DNA of 64,000 nt from Litoditis marina. Its lineage: Eukaryota; Nematoda; Chromadorea; Rhabditida; Rhabditidae. Below are positions 53,101 to 64,000 of this stretch, one piece after another. Position numbers and translations under genes: made by a program. The stretch is taken from positions 34,877,336 to 34,941,335 of the forward strand of contig OZ038433.1 of assembly GCA_964036275.1 (NCBI GenBank), read 5' to 3'. The notes under the pieces were generated by a model that was given only the letters and a program-made list of their open reading frames with translations, was not told the DNA's origin and ran no database searches. Position 1 is the stretch's first letter; each line of letters begins with the position of its first letter.

Positions 53101-54421
53101 AACACAGAAGTCGGAAAACACAACGAATCTCAGATAGAGCGCACAACTGCTAATGTTTCACTGCGCTATATTTCCCATTCTTCTGGTATAGTCCACATCA
53201 TTTCTACTTTGTCGAAAACATTTCCGGACACTCTTTATAATATGAAATAAGCATTGCTAAGGTTTTCGCTGGCATCTAGTATCTACGTAGTTAACTGCTC
53301 AGACCATTGGCTGTTAATTACAAATTCGCGTTCGGTCGAAACTGTATTGCAACAAATCTAGAGATATATTGCGCCCCGAAGAGACGTCAGACAACGAGGG
53401 GAAAATTCAATGTCTATGACAGCCACGCTGTATAAACAGTTATTTACTGTTTTGCAACGACGCTTGTTCTGAGTGACTGAAGGTCCTGTAATCATACTGT
53501 AGTAGTCTCGGTCGGAATGAAAAACACTGCAGAAACGCAAATCCATTCGGTTGCGACAATTGCAATGAGTGTGACCAAGAATTTCATTCATGTTTTATCA
53601 GAGATTCGAGCTTCGTCTGTTGCTTTGCGCTGCCGGCGGTTTCTTTTCTATTCGGATTCGTGCGTTTGTCTCTGGCCTGGTATGAGCGACGGAACCAGAT
53701 AGACGGGCTGGTTACATTTGCCATGAACGCCTGGTGAGTTATTGAAGCGACGAACCCCGTGTGCGTGGGTATCCCGATGAGCTGCTCCCGAACTGCGTTT
53801 TTCTTTGAATCGGCAAAAATTCAAGTCGGGCAAAAAAGTGTAGAAACTGGGAGACACGGGGCGAAAAGCCAAATATGCTGCGTTCGGTCTCAGCATCATG
53901 CTTAGAATAATCATATATGATATATGTGAAATAAACATCGTATACAAAGAATAATATTTGTAGAATGTTCTATTCTGTATTGATCACTCAATTAAAATAC
54001 AGCTTTTGGAAATAATATGAATATAAATTGTAGGGTTTGAGACTTGTTTTGGGCTGTTATTGCTTTGTGCTAAGAACTAAGAGGGATACTCACAGTTTCT
54101 GAACGTACTTTGTGCTCGTAGAATTTTATTATAGCATTCGAATCCACAATACAAAAACTAAACACAGTTCTATTGATGTAGTTAAATACACATTTTTAAG
54201 TTATGCTCCATGGCCGCAAGTGTGGTAACATTTTGATTTTTTTTTAGGTGTTATTATTATTATTATTATTTACGAATTGAGTGCAGTTTATTTTCAGGTT
54301 GTACGAGGAAGCAGCGTCATTCATGGTGAATGTGATCGTACAGATGATCATCCACAGGACATTCACAACTCTGATATTCAAACGTTTCGGTCTGAATACA
54401 ATTAGTGTATCAACTGCCTGA
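50193..54421 (+). CDS. Multi-pass membrane protein, possibly a divergent nematode chemoreceptor
   Basis: Exons 50193-50283, 51466-51566, 51653-51754, 51874-51910, 51971-52035, 52570-52675, 53604-53733, 54298-54421; 756 bases, 251 aa with closing phases. The ATG follows TTCTAG directly. Hydrophobic segments: VVFVIAVYYALMV (exon 1), VLLSLGL region (exon 2), FNFAAIYF and the following stretch (exon 3), NFLVAVLCIYFYGVSIY (exon 6), CCFALPAVSFLFGFV (exon 7), a weaker one in exon 8. FAFNRYSASKFPL after the second resembles the LNR..x.FPL block of the nematode Srg/Srv/Srx seven-helix receptors. At 251 aa it is short for those, so an exon may be missing between 50284 and 51465, or the gene may be decaying. 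Exon 1 end and exon 7 acceptor are the least sure. Confidence 0.45.
50378..50447 (-). tRNA. tRNA-like pseudogene/SINE fragment
   Basis: On the minus strand an A-box-like AGCGCAGTGGT (50425-50435) and a B-box-like GGTTTGATTCC (50383-50393) lie at tRNA spacing, with CGA at the anticodon position. The anticodon stem does not pair on its 3' side. It is followed in plus orientation by copy 2 of the 65 bp dispersed repeat. Confidence 0.4.
50478..50542. repeat. Dispersed ~65 bp repeat, copy 2
   Basis: Same sequence family as 39196-39262, same orientation, adjacent to the tRNA-like sequence. Confidence 0.75.
52123..52815. repeat. Two copies, in opposite orientation, of a repeat also found at 1711-1830
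   Basis: 52123-52213 matches 1733-1824 in direct orientation (ACAGCAGAA..CAG.AACGTGCAATGAC then GACTTCTAGTATA). 52690-52815 matches about 1711-1830 in reverse orientation (GCACGTTTCTGAGTTCTGCTGTGTTTAACA). It is a dispersed non-coding family seen three times in the window. Confidence 0.7.
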
Positions 54422-55778
54422 GAAATATGAATAGAAAAAAGCTACTCTGGCGTTCCGATAAACCGAACTTGCACGCAACTCTCCCCGTATTTTCGGACTC
54501 CGAAAGTTATGTAAATAGTTGAAACGAACCACCTAGATTGAACAATGACCAAACTGGCCATAATAAATGATCTCCTTCTATTGTAGTAATACCACATGTT
54601 CACAGCCCGTAAACCATCAAACTTCATAGTTTGACTTCACTGCATTCCAGTGTGCAGGTTTTCACACCTAAGAAGTTCCTATTTAAGATTCGCTCTCTGT
54701 TCATATTTAGGCATTGACCGTCAGTACAACGCACTCTTATGTTTCAATTCAACGATATATTTTGTCTATTCACACGGTCGGCTAAATTTAAGCTTCTGAA
54801 CTTGAAATACAATGTTAGTACTTATTCATTTTTCCAAACGTGTAATTTGCAGAATACCTAGTTGGTCAATTGGTCGATCCAAATAACAATGAAACTTGTA
54901 CTACCTCTTGGACAATGTAATTCGTCTTGGACATTGTAATTCGTTCAGATTTGACCGTCTATCACTTTTGTTGGTACACGTTGAACCGAATAAACGTATT
55001 AGTTTTCTTTTTCAAATGTTTTTTTGTTCAAAAGAAAGTGGTTTTTGTAGTTTGCCCCCTGCGCCTTCCCAACTGGGCACACTGCAATCAATACGCAATC
55101 AGCATACCGCATTGACAAGTTTACGTGACTTACTTCCCATTCATTCCACTTCATTGTAATCATTGTCTATTTGTTCTTGGCATAGTTTCTAGCTCTGCCA
55201 TTCTCGTTGAAGTTTTTCTTTTTTCTTTTCTATAACAATGTAATCTGATGTTCATCGTATAATTTCATATCGTGAAATGTAGAAGGTATACTTCTGAGCA
55301 GTTTTGTTATTCTTTATTATCATCAATGAGTAAAACGCTCAGCAACATGAAATGTTTATTTACATAAAGTACAATGTTAATAAACCATAGCAGCTTTGGT
55401 ATAACAGTTTGCCTAGATACTTTGATGAGCTTTCGTATCTTGTTCAACATTTCGCATGTATTCATGAGTGTTCATTCTAAAATTAGTATTTAGAGATCTG
55501 AATCCAACCTCTTGTTTCATGACAATGGTATATCTTGTTGTGTTCGGACTATTGTTTTGGTTTTATGGCAATGGTGATATCTTGTTGTGTTTATACTAGG
55601 GTTTTTTTAATAATAAAAAAATCGAAAAACTTCCCAAAACTCGAAGTTTTCACTGCATTAAAAACCCTAGTTTGGCAATCTCAGAAGCATAACTTGGGTT
55701 TGAACTTAAGAGGTTGGCAGAATTCCAGACATATTCAAATTACTGTTTGAAGTTGTTCTAGATTCCAATCGTTCCAAA
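54422..55778. other. Intergenic region
   Basis: No supported exon. A 73 bp TAGGGTTTTT..AAAAACCCTA inverted repeat at 55597-55669 resembles the termini of the TAGGGTTGTT MITE family, but has no clear duplication. Confidence 0.5.
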
Positions 55779-57022
55779 ATGGAATGTTATCCGGACTTCG
55801 ATGAACGAATCTGGCTCAGCAGGATCATCGGACATTTATCGTCAGTTGAACTTACATTTAGGCGCCTAACTCTGAGAACTCCACTGCAAACTAAAATACG
55901 GTTCTACCGCGAGCCATACTTTCTCTTTTGGAATTTTTCTATTAACTTCTCTGCTAGCCTGCAAGAAACAAAAATTTATAAATATGTCGCTAACAACTTC
56001 CAGTTTTCCATATACTTTATTTGTACTTTATTTTCCAAACTTTGGTTATTTAGATACACAGAAGCGTACAACCGACGTCACGAAATCGGATTCCGTCCCG
56101 ATCGAACGGACAGAACAAGCAACATCCACGACGCATTCGTATACCAGGTATAGTCGCTATCATTCCAACGTGGACTTTATGTGCAACAGAACTGATTTTG
56201 TGTCTGCCACCACTGTATTTAGGTATTCTCTCAACATTATTGTTGTATCTCCAGTCTTGATAAACGCGGTACACCTAATATTCTGAATGTCGTCGTTATT
56301 ACTATTTCGTTTCGTTTGGAAAAAGATTTCGCTGCATACTAAGCGATAGTGTAAGTGTCCACAAACCTGTATCTAAGAAAAATCGATGTTATGAAAACGT
56401 TATTCACTAATTAATTGACAACCAGCTTCCATTTGTATTTTTCCTGACAGTCGTCCTTCTTTCAGGTGGAATGGGAGACATGGGCCGGTGACTTTGTGAC
56501 TTCTTGGGTGTCGGAATACAACCTTTCCATGATTAGCGAACTACAAGACTACAAAGAGGTAGGCATCTGCTGATACGGAGCTTATAGTTGTCAAAGAGAG
56601 AACCTGGTGCAGAATAGATGGTTTGTAGTTTGAGACACAGGCTAACTTCCATCAGGGATCCGTTTTATATACCGTTGTACCCCACTGTAGATCCGTAGCC
56701 TTAGTAGACAATACGAACCATGATGTTTTACATTACCTCTTGACCCAATCAAAAACCAAACTCAACAGTTGAATGTTAATGTGATTATGACATTTCCTTC
56801 GGCATAGTTCTAATTATTTCAATGCGCAATTGGGCCTCTACAGTATCATGCCTGGCCAGCCTGTTTGTCGCTTGGGCTTTTTCTTTGAAGTAGTGTTTCA
56901 GTAGAAAATTTTTAAAACGTCAATATCTATTTTACCAGGAATTTATATCGCCAAATGAGAGTTCCCGCGTGGTTGCCAGGCTGCAATGGACAGATTCCCA
57001 TGAAAAGAATAGAAAGGACTAG
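55779..57022 (+). CDS. Unrecognised small protein gene
   Basis: Exons 55779-56147, 56466-56558 and 56939-57022 give 546 bases, 181 aa, phase 0 throughout. The last two exons and the end of the first (AYNRRHEIGF onward) look coding: acidic-amphipathic, splice sites TTTCAG and GTAGGC/GTATAG, and a terminal HEKNRKD. The first 92 residues are less sure; they are Phe/Tyr-rich and lie in AT-rich DNA, and a cryptic acceptor TTATTTAG at 56046-56053 could start the true exon. An unspliced TTCTAG acceptor 18 bases before the ATG may be a trans-splice site. I recognise no domain. Confidence 0.5.
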
Positions 57023-57170
57023 ATTATTCCATGTTTTTCAATTGTGATGTTTTCTTTTCTGAATAAAACCTTTTCAAGTACATTTTGGAATGAAAAAGAA
57101 ATTTAAACTTATATAACAACAAACCATGTACCAACAACATAACATAATTGAAATAAACAACAACATTTGT

Positions 57171-60100
57171 CTACTGTGATTCGACCGACGCCTCAGGGCA
57201 TTCGTCATCCTTTTCCCCGTCTTCTGTCGCACTTTCTTTATCCTCCAGTCCTTTTCTTTTTGGGATAATTGCGAGGAAAGACTGTTTCCAGTCAGCGTTT
57301 GAAGTGAAATGGAGCAAAATCTCGAACACGTGATTTATGGTCAAGACCTGCAAAGAAAACACACTAGGCACGAGAACAAAAAAATCAACCTATATTGCTT
57401 GCTAACATGCTAACATTAAATCCTATTTATAGAACAAAAAGCAAAATGTGGAGAAAATTGAATGAAAAGCTGAATAAAAAGTTTCAGGTTTTTGGGTAGT
57501 TTTTGGGTTGGTGTCTACCTCGATTCAGGTATATTTTTTTAGAATATATTTAGAACGACGTATTAATTTGGACCGCCAACAACTCGTGTAATGACAGGTT
57601 TCTTAGTGACCTGCGAGAATATAAAAAACTTATTGTCGAACCTTTCTGCTTTTCATAGAGATAAATTCATCAATCGGTAGTCTAGCATGAGCGTATCCCT
57701 TCTCTTTCGACAGATTGAAACACAGTCCTTTATGCGCATTGTGGTCTACGAGGCCGCCAATCACGTAAACTTTCGAATCATCCAAGATAGTCAGTACCTG
57801 TAATGACTTTTCTCAAAGCTAAACTATTTGAGTGTGAAAGACTGACACATCATGCCTGCCTATGATAGGAAACATAGGTGCGATACTCCGGTTGTCTGAT
57901 CGGGGGATTCTTAATTTTTCGTTTAACTAGGGGACCCATAACTTTTCCATTAATTCTGGGTTTATTGGGCAATTACCTACGAGGGGGAGGGGGGGGGGGG
58001 GCATAACTTTCCACTTTTTCTGTGGAGGGCATGTATAACTATTAAAACCCACAAACCGACACTATCACACTCATCCATGATAGCAAATAAGACCAATCAA
58101 ACTCACATTTTCCGACTCGGCCGACAAGTAGACAATTTCTTCTTTCGTGAACGTCTCTTCCAACGGTAGTTTGTTCAGATGAATATCCTGATTCTGATTC
58201 GACTCAATCGAATCATAAACCTGAAATACAGCCTATAAATAACTTATATCTCCACTGTCCTACGAATATTCAAGTTGCCGAGTCGAAATCAATTGAAAGC
58301 CTTTCGAACTCACCTCACCTCAGTTTATTGAAAAGCAATGCTAAACGTAGTTTATCATTTGAAACCGAGAGAGGAGGCATCGACCTCTATAGATAGTGAC
58401 TCGTGACTGACTCCTAATTAGTACTTCACATCTAGAATCTGTAAACATCATTTGCGAAGAAAAACACGTTTTCACTTCTCTGAAATCCGAAACTACGCCG
58501 GGGAAAACACCTTTCGCGAAGAGAGATCAAACCACCAACCTCTCTACTCTTGCCGTCAAAGCCGACCACGTGGTACTGTACCGGGTTTTCGGCCCTTCGA
58601 TTAGCCGCGTAGCACCATCCCAACTGCTGTACACAACGGCGACAGTCCTTCTCAGACATCAAGTCGTCAAACGACATATCGATTGCCACTCGCAACTGGA
58701 AAAAGCTTTTTACTTTAGGATGATTTTTCCCTTAATGACTTTTAATTTTGAATGACTTATTCCTGGTACCGCACATTTATACTATATACAGAGGAAAACC
58801 GACCTAAAAAGCCTGAAAGCGCCTCGAAAAATAACTGTAAGATTTTGTATCAAACTGAGTGCAAAAGTAAGGTCACGATGGGTTCTTTCTTTGGTCAAAA
58901 AGTTGTTGAAACGTTACGCCACATGTGAGAACGGACCCGATTCTGACCTTGCATTGTGAGTCAGCCATGAGACGACCTTTGACCCTTCTCAACACTTCTC
59001 CCTCACCAGCTTCGCGCAACAACTTTCGTTTTGCCTTTTTACGTAGACGCTCCTCAACCTTCTTCAGTTTACGATGCTCCACGTATCTGAACTATTCTAT
59101 CAAACGAGTGAGAACAATAGAGAGAGAAACGTTCACTTCCTAGACTCTCGTTAACGAACTAAATCACTGTGAACTTAAAACATTATACAACTTATCCAAA
59201 TTGAAGTGGATTATCAGTTTTCAATTTTGTGACAGAAGGATCACGAGAAAATGAAAACTGTGGCCGTATTCACCAATGTCCCGGGAAGGTAAAAAAGCTT
59301 CCCGTGCCTCTGGACCCTCCTCACCAGCACACTATTTCCGTGCTCTACCTTCCCGCGGGAAGGTATTTTAGCTTCCCGAGGATTGGTGAATACGGCCACA
59401 GCACTCAAATGAGCACACGAAATGCCCATGTTCTACTTTCGTTACTACCAAAAATACACCACAAATGCAAGCAAAAAGTAAACTGACCTTTCTTTAGCTC
59501 TCATTTTCTTGATCTGGTTTTTCGACAATGGTACCCCGTCCGGACCCAATACAACTTCACCTGAATATATATTAGGTTATTTTTTATTTTATTTGAACAA
59601 AATATAATTGTGTCACTAGGACTTTTGGATGGTGGTATGATTAAGGTAATGTGCTTAATCATTCCCCTGAATAGTTTGGTAACCCAAACGATATGAATGT
59701 ATAGTCTAGATCAGTTCTGCGTGAATTCCTACCATGTGAACAACAACGTTGTGCATGTTGGAATGGAAAGGACTATGAACAATGCCCGATTTGCTGGGAC
59801 CTACTAATTACCGCACCTACCGCACCGCTGAAATACCGCACCGCGATTCGAAAATACCGCACCGTACCGCACCAGCGCAAATTTGCGTATTTTTTCAAAA
59901 ATTCCAAAATCTCCAATTTTGCAAGCAATTGTTCCTAAAGCAGAAATCCTAATCTTTCATCACTTGAAAACAAACATAGTGATCTCGAGAAAACGTTCTT
60001 TCAAACTTTCCCACTAGAAGACCATACGCTTATACGCTTTCCGTATTGCATTTTCCTTTTCTGTTGGGTAACCCTCATGTCACTTTCATGAGTTATCGAA

Positions 60101-61463
60101 TGTATAGAAGAAGCTGCTCATCATTTCAAAAGAAAAGTACTGAGGAGTACCCATGATGATGGCTTTTTCTCCACTACTCAAAACTATGTCATGAACCTCA
60201 GATTTACCGTAACTAATGAACGCCGGCCTCACCTGACTCAAGTGTGCTTTTTATTTCTAGTTTCTAGAACCGTTTTTCACAGCCATTTTTGTAACGCTTC
60301 CATCAGTACAAATATATATTATATGTGAATAATACGAGACAGGATGGAACAATACGTGACCTCGCATTTAGTAACTTAACGGTGATTGATTCTAAACGTG
60401 AAAATATGTTTTCTTCTATCTGTGTTCATGAGAGCTGGATCACTGCATCGACAGACAGTTTGCTCCTAACGAAGTCCTAGCTGCTACGACAACAGTTTTG
60501 AGAGATCCGAACTGGCTAACTCTGTAATGATCAACTACTTTGCTGTTGGTCCGACATATTAAATACCGGGCTTGTTTTTTGTTGTTTCAAGAATACCCAA
60601 ATTATCGTTATTATCGATGAACCTTTTTGGAAACAGTCGGAAAATATCTTAGATGCAGGCTTCGACGAATATAGTGACCAATTTGCAGTTGAGTATAGAA
60701 AACATTACGCTTAACTTAACTCTTACCAGGGTTTGATATTTTGATCCCTTGCAGGATTACCATAATACGGTTCTCGTTTATTCATTGGCAATGGTTGTCA
60801 ATTTTAGGCAGAAAACGAAATCCTCTAAATATTTCAGGTTTGAATAGCTCATACTTTTAGAAGAGCTGAAAGGATCTCTAGACAAATGAACTGACTGAAA
60901 ACTATTTTTCGAAACACAATTCAGAATATTTCCACTATTCCTGCAGAAAAAGGAAATAAACTAATTGTGTTCGGTCATTAAACATCATGTTCAGACTTGC
61001 TGTATCTAAAGTGATGAAAAGGATAGGATTTCTGCTTTAGAAACTATTTTATAATTGCAAAATTGGAGATTTTGGAATTTTTGAAAAAATACGCAAATTT
61101 GCGCTGGTGCGGTACGGTGCGGTATTTTCAAATCGCGGTGCGGTATTTCACCCGGTGCGGTAGGTGCGGTAATTAGTAGGTCCCCGATTTGCTGACTACA
61201 AGAATTTTCTATGAACCACAATCAGAGGTACATTACCATCACATACCGTTCTAGATTTCACGTAACCGAACTTCGGGTGAGATTCAACTACGCGAAAACC
61301 ACTGCAAACCTCGTATGGATTTTGTCCATTTTCGTCCACCATTCTCTTCCACTGGCTCCACCGACCCATTCTTGTTCGCTTCGTTTGTACTGCAGGCATC
61401 CTCCGTTGAGGCCATGTTTTTATCCTCTGTTGAAGCTTTCACATCCTCCTCTACTGTAGCCAT
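57171..61463 (-). CDS. TRM10-type tRNA (guanine-9-N1) methyltransferase
   Basis: Exons 61310-61463, 59488-59560, 58948-59086, 58540-58695, 58107-58220, 57642-57797, 57171-57347; 969 bases, 322 aa. TRM10 enzymes are SPOUT-fold, SAM-dependent methyltransferases acting on position 9 of tRNAs. Marks in order: acidic N-terminus (1-50), [13 protein letters not shown] basic segment, a Lys/Arg-rich helix, [13 protein letters not shown] (123-135), [14 protein letters not shown] (about 150-163), VYLSAESEN, then [13 protein letters not shown] with D230 at the proposed catalytic Asp, [22 protein letters not shown] and [14 protein letters not shown]. The Ser/Glu-rich C-tail ends ASVESQ. The layout fits the cytosolic TRMT10A/B group rather than the mitochondrial TRMT10C. 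Intron 1 holds a Mutator-like element; introns 2 and 5 hold further repeats. Confidence 0.93.
57873..58079. mobile_element. hAT-like MITE, CATAGRTG family, copy 2
   Basis: 207 bp in intron 5 of the TRM10 gene. It begins CATAGGTGCGATA and is alignable along its length with 13932-14127. The flanks ATAGGAAA (57865-57872) and ATAGCAAA (58080-58087) match at 7 of 8. It has acquired a run of about 14 G near 57990. Confidence 0.8.
59258..59401. repeat. Foldback repeat in TRM10 intron 2
   Basis: Perfect 20 bp inverted ends CTGTGGCCGTATTCACCAAT (59258-59277 and complement at 59382-59401) with CTTCCCG/CGGGAAG words inside; 144 bp. No convincing duplication. Confidence 0.75.
59796..61184. mobile_element. 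Mutator-like non-autonomous element in TRM10 intron 1
   Basis: 1389 bp with long terminal inverted repeats of roughly 150-190 bp (59796-about 59975 and about 61010-61184). Ends are GGGACCTACTAATTACCGC on the left and its complement on the right. A 9 bp duplication CGATTTGCT flanks it (59787-59795 and 61185-61193). Long TIRs plus a 9 bp duplication are the mark of Mutator-like elements. The outer TIR is built of TACCGCACC words. No transposase ORF. Confidence 0.9.
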
Positions 61464-62104
61464 GTCTTGAAAAAAGAAAAGCTTGATCAAACAAAACCAG
61501 GGAAAAGCTATGAATATGCCTTGACAGCGAACTCTATCGTGAAGTTTGGTTTCATCAAACTTTTATCAACTAATTATATGCGAGTGAGAACGCGGAAAAC
61601 CGAGATTGAGCAATCTAGCAATACAACCTGAGAAACTTACAATAAAAACAGATAAAACAAGGTGAAAATCGCCACACTGTGAAGTAATATAAAAAGGTTT
61701 TTATTTATGGTCCTTTATTACATCAAAACAATCTACAATGCGAAACTGTAATACAAATAACACTCAATGTAAACGAGTTCACTAAACTAATTCTGAGAAG
61801 ACAAATTTCACTAAGAACCCTAACAATCAAATAGTTGATAAGTACCCGCATTATAGTACCTTAATCGGCATACATAAATATAGAGAAGAATGTGCATTAA
61901 ACACGAATAGCTAAGCTATCTTACAAAAGCACCGGTAGTGGCGTTGACAATCCCACAATATACCTGATTATGTCATTGCTTGGCCATTGATGAATTCAAC
62001 GATAGTTTGCCAATAAAACTGCATGAGTGAACTGAATCACGGGCTACTGATTTACAGACTATCTTGAGCATAAATGAGAAGCAATGATTTAGCAAGTGAG
62101 TTCA
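61464..62104. other. Intergenic region between miro-1 and the TRM10 gene
   Basis: This 641 bp stretch has no supported exon. It ends, on the minus strand, with a pyrimidine-rich acceptor-like TTTTTTCAAG two bases before the TRM10 ATG. Co-transcription with miro-1 is possible, but the spacing is long for a nematode operon. Confidence 0.4.
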
Positions 62105-64000
62105 TTACAAATTCTTGAACACCAAAAATCCTGCTAAAGCAGCCAGAGCGGCTCCGAATGTGATTTTTGACAATATGTTCGAGTCGTGAAGATAGAATAC
62201 GCGCCGCAGATGGGGATAAACGGCCATGGTTGTCAATTGCTCGAAGGTTGGACCAGCCGCGACACCAATCTGGAAAATACTTCTTCAAGCATGAGAACAC
62301 GTGATACCAAAAAAAGGGCACTAGATAGACATTAGTGCATTCCAGAAGTAGAAATTAGTCATGTAATAATGATTGAAACCTAGTTAACATTCCTAATCAT
62401 CCCTTAGTGGCAACCTCTAGGCAGAAATTGACCTTTAAAAACTGCAGTTTAAAGGACCAATGCGTCGGAATTGGTCCACATAATCGTCCGTCTTCAATGA
62501 CAAAAGTGCTAAGTGAAAGAGAACGTGCCTGTCTGCTGCAGAACCGCATTGGTCGTGGCAGCTCGTGCTGCCGACAGAACTCCTCGGGGGGTACTTCCCA
62601 ACGCTGTTCAACCTCTTCCCGTTCCACCTTTGTAGCCACCATCACGCACGGCGTCTTGGTCCTAAAACACACATAGTATCCATACTCATTACACCAGGTA
62701 GGTCCGAATATTCGACAAAAAGGAGTCCATGTTAGCGCGTGTGAATTGATAATTGCCGGTCAAAATTGAGAAAATTCTCCCATTTTCGGCGGAAAATTAG
62801 CCCACTTTTTGACTATTTTACTTATGAATCCACTTCAGAACAAGCACAGTTAAAATACAACTATAATAACAAATAATTGTTAATCGTCACGTAAAATGTG
62901 ACAAACTTTACTGAAGTACGTACTTCAAACATTAAAACTTACCTAAAGAAATACTTCTGATATATGGTTGCACAAAAGGAGAACGAGTCAGGATTGGAAA
63001 TATCGTAGAGGAACGCAACTACATCTGCGGTCGTTTCAGCCGAAGAAAGCGCGTCTTGCGGCGACAGCACATCCACCTGGAAGGCACTACATTGGAATTA
63101 ACAGAAACTTTACTTGCTAGAGATCATTTTAATTTAATCATAATAAATTTTTTAGCTCGGTTTGAGCAGGTACAGAAACGTCGAAGAATGTTCCATACTA
63201 AATTTCTGAGTTTCCTTCGGTGTTTGAGCAAAGCAACAGTTTTCGATGTTGCAACAAAAACATTTAAGCCATAAAGCCATCTTCACGTTTTGTTTTGACC
63301 CCCAAATTTCGAGTTTTCAAGTTCAAGTCCAAAACTTTAGTTACTAACTACCACATTCACCACACCACCAAAACAATACGTACCTCTCTCAGCAACAAGT
63401 ACTTTGTTTCTTCCTTGACCTTCACTTTGTGAATCACATAAGGCGAATGTCTTCGACCAATAGCCGCCACATCCGACAATCCACGACCCACCAGGGATTG
63501 CATGAACACCGTCTGCAAATGTCACTATAGTCATGGTCATTGCAACGTGAAATTTCCCTACTTTCAACTTTTTACTGCATGTGACATGCGAATTTGAAAT
63601 ACAGTACACCCCACCTACACTACCATTGGGAATGTTTTCACAACATAAAATTTGTATATAGTGCCGGCGACATACAAATCTGCAGCGAACCATAGAGTTG
63701 TCGAGTGAATCTGCAGCGAACCATAGAGTTGTCGAGTGAAGACCATCACTAGAGTAATGTGCATTTATTGATGATGTGAGACCTGTACAAATCTGTGTAA
63801 AAATACGATGCGCACTATGTGTTCCTCTACTACTTATAAGATCTTAATAGACCAACAATGAAGTAACACACGGCTGAAAAAGTTGTAGGTTGTAGACAAA
63901 ACATTATTATTATTACAACCACCCACCTTTCCAGCATCCTTTGCTCCGACAACCAGACACTGGAACACTTTCCGATCTGTGCCTCTCTCTAGAAGATCCG
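62105..64000 (-). CDS. miro-1: Miro mitochondrial Rho GTPase, 3' part (5' part outside the window)
   Basis: Exons 63927-64000 (continues beyond the window), 63384-63512, 62943-63076, 62529-62661 and 62105-62269. Miro is an outer-mitochondrial-membrane GTPase with two GTPase domains around two EF-hand pairs; it links mitochondria to microtubule motors. The visible part is the second GTPase domain, with P-loop CLVVGAKDAGK|T, FLYDISNPDSF and the PCVMVATKVE base-contact region, then TFEQLTTMAVYPHLRRVFYLHD. The final ITFGAALAALAGFLVF helix is the tail anchor. The intron after 62529 appears to use a GC donor (CAG|GCACGT). No GT donor nearby keeps phase 0. Confidence 0.92.

Overview
The window is nuclear DNA from a nematode, probably of the Rhabditina type. 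The evidence is: many-exon genes with GT..AG introns and TTTCAG-type acceptors; start codons sitting directly on unspliced acceptors, as expected for spliced-leader trans-splicing; and orthologues of Caenorhabditis maternal/germline genes (spat-1/Bora, mel-46/DDX20). The gene order is not one I recognise and no species can be named. Every multi-exon model below was built by hand; exon lengths and phases close without frame errors unless stated.

Layout. 1.0-7.4 kb (+): ELO-family fatty-acid elongase with a 4.4 kb repeat-filled intron. 7.6-9.6 kb (-): TRM112. 9.6-11.5 kb: repeats and a tRNA-like locus. 11.5-15.5 kb (-): spat-1/Bora. It shares a 0.7 kb divergent promoter region with mel-46/DDX20 (+, 16.3-28.1 kb). 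One mel-46 intron holds an antisense, nearly intact-LTR retrotransposon whose gag-pol lacks reverse transcriptase; another holds a hAT-like MITE. 28.5-32.8 kb (+): map-2 (methionine aminopeptidase 2), possibly downstream of mel-46 in an operon. 33.7-36.7 kb (+): an unrecognised one-helix membrane protein that starts 17 bp after a hAT-like MITE. 36.8-45.2 kb (-): a LEA-like locus made almost only of phase 1-1 exons, several of them exact multiples of 33 bp (the 11-residue LEA repeat). It has two alternative first-exon blocks, one of which would add a signal peptide and a Cys/Pro/Gln-rich region. 45.2-50.2 kb: no gene that I can support. 50.2-54.4 kb (+): multi-pass membrane protein, perhaps a nematode chemoreceptor. 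55.8-57.0 kb (+): unrecognised small gene. 57.2-61.5 kb (-): TRM10-type tRNA (guanine-9) methyltransferase with a Mutator-like element in intron 1. 62.1 kb to the right edge (-): 3' part of miro-1.

Functional themes. TRM112 (activating subunit of methyltransferases) and TRM10 both act in tRNA/translation modification. spat-1 and mel-46 are expected to be maternally needed. The LEA-like locus is the most unusual coding locus. The window is also rich in non-autonomous DNA elements with clear target-site duplications (8 bp hAT-like, 9 bp Mutator-like), many with interiors made of one short palindromic motif repeated over and over (TCGAG/CTCGA, GGTTACC, GGTTCGG, GCGGTGCGGTA).
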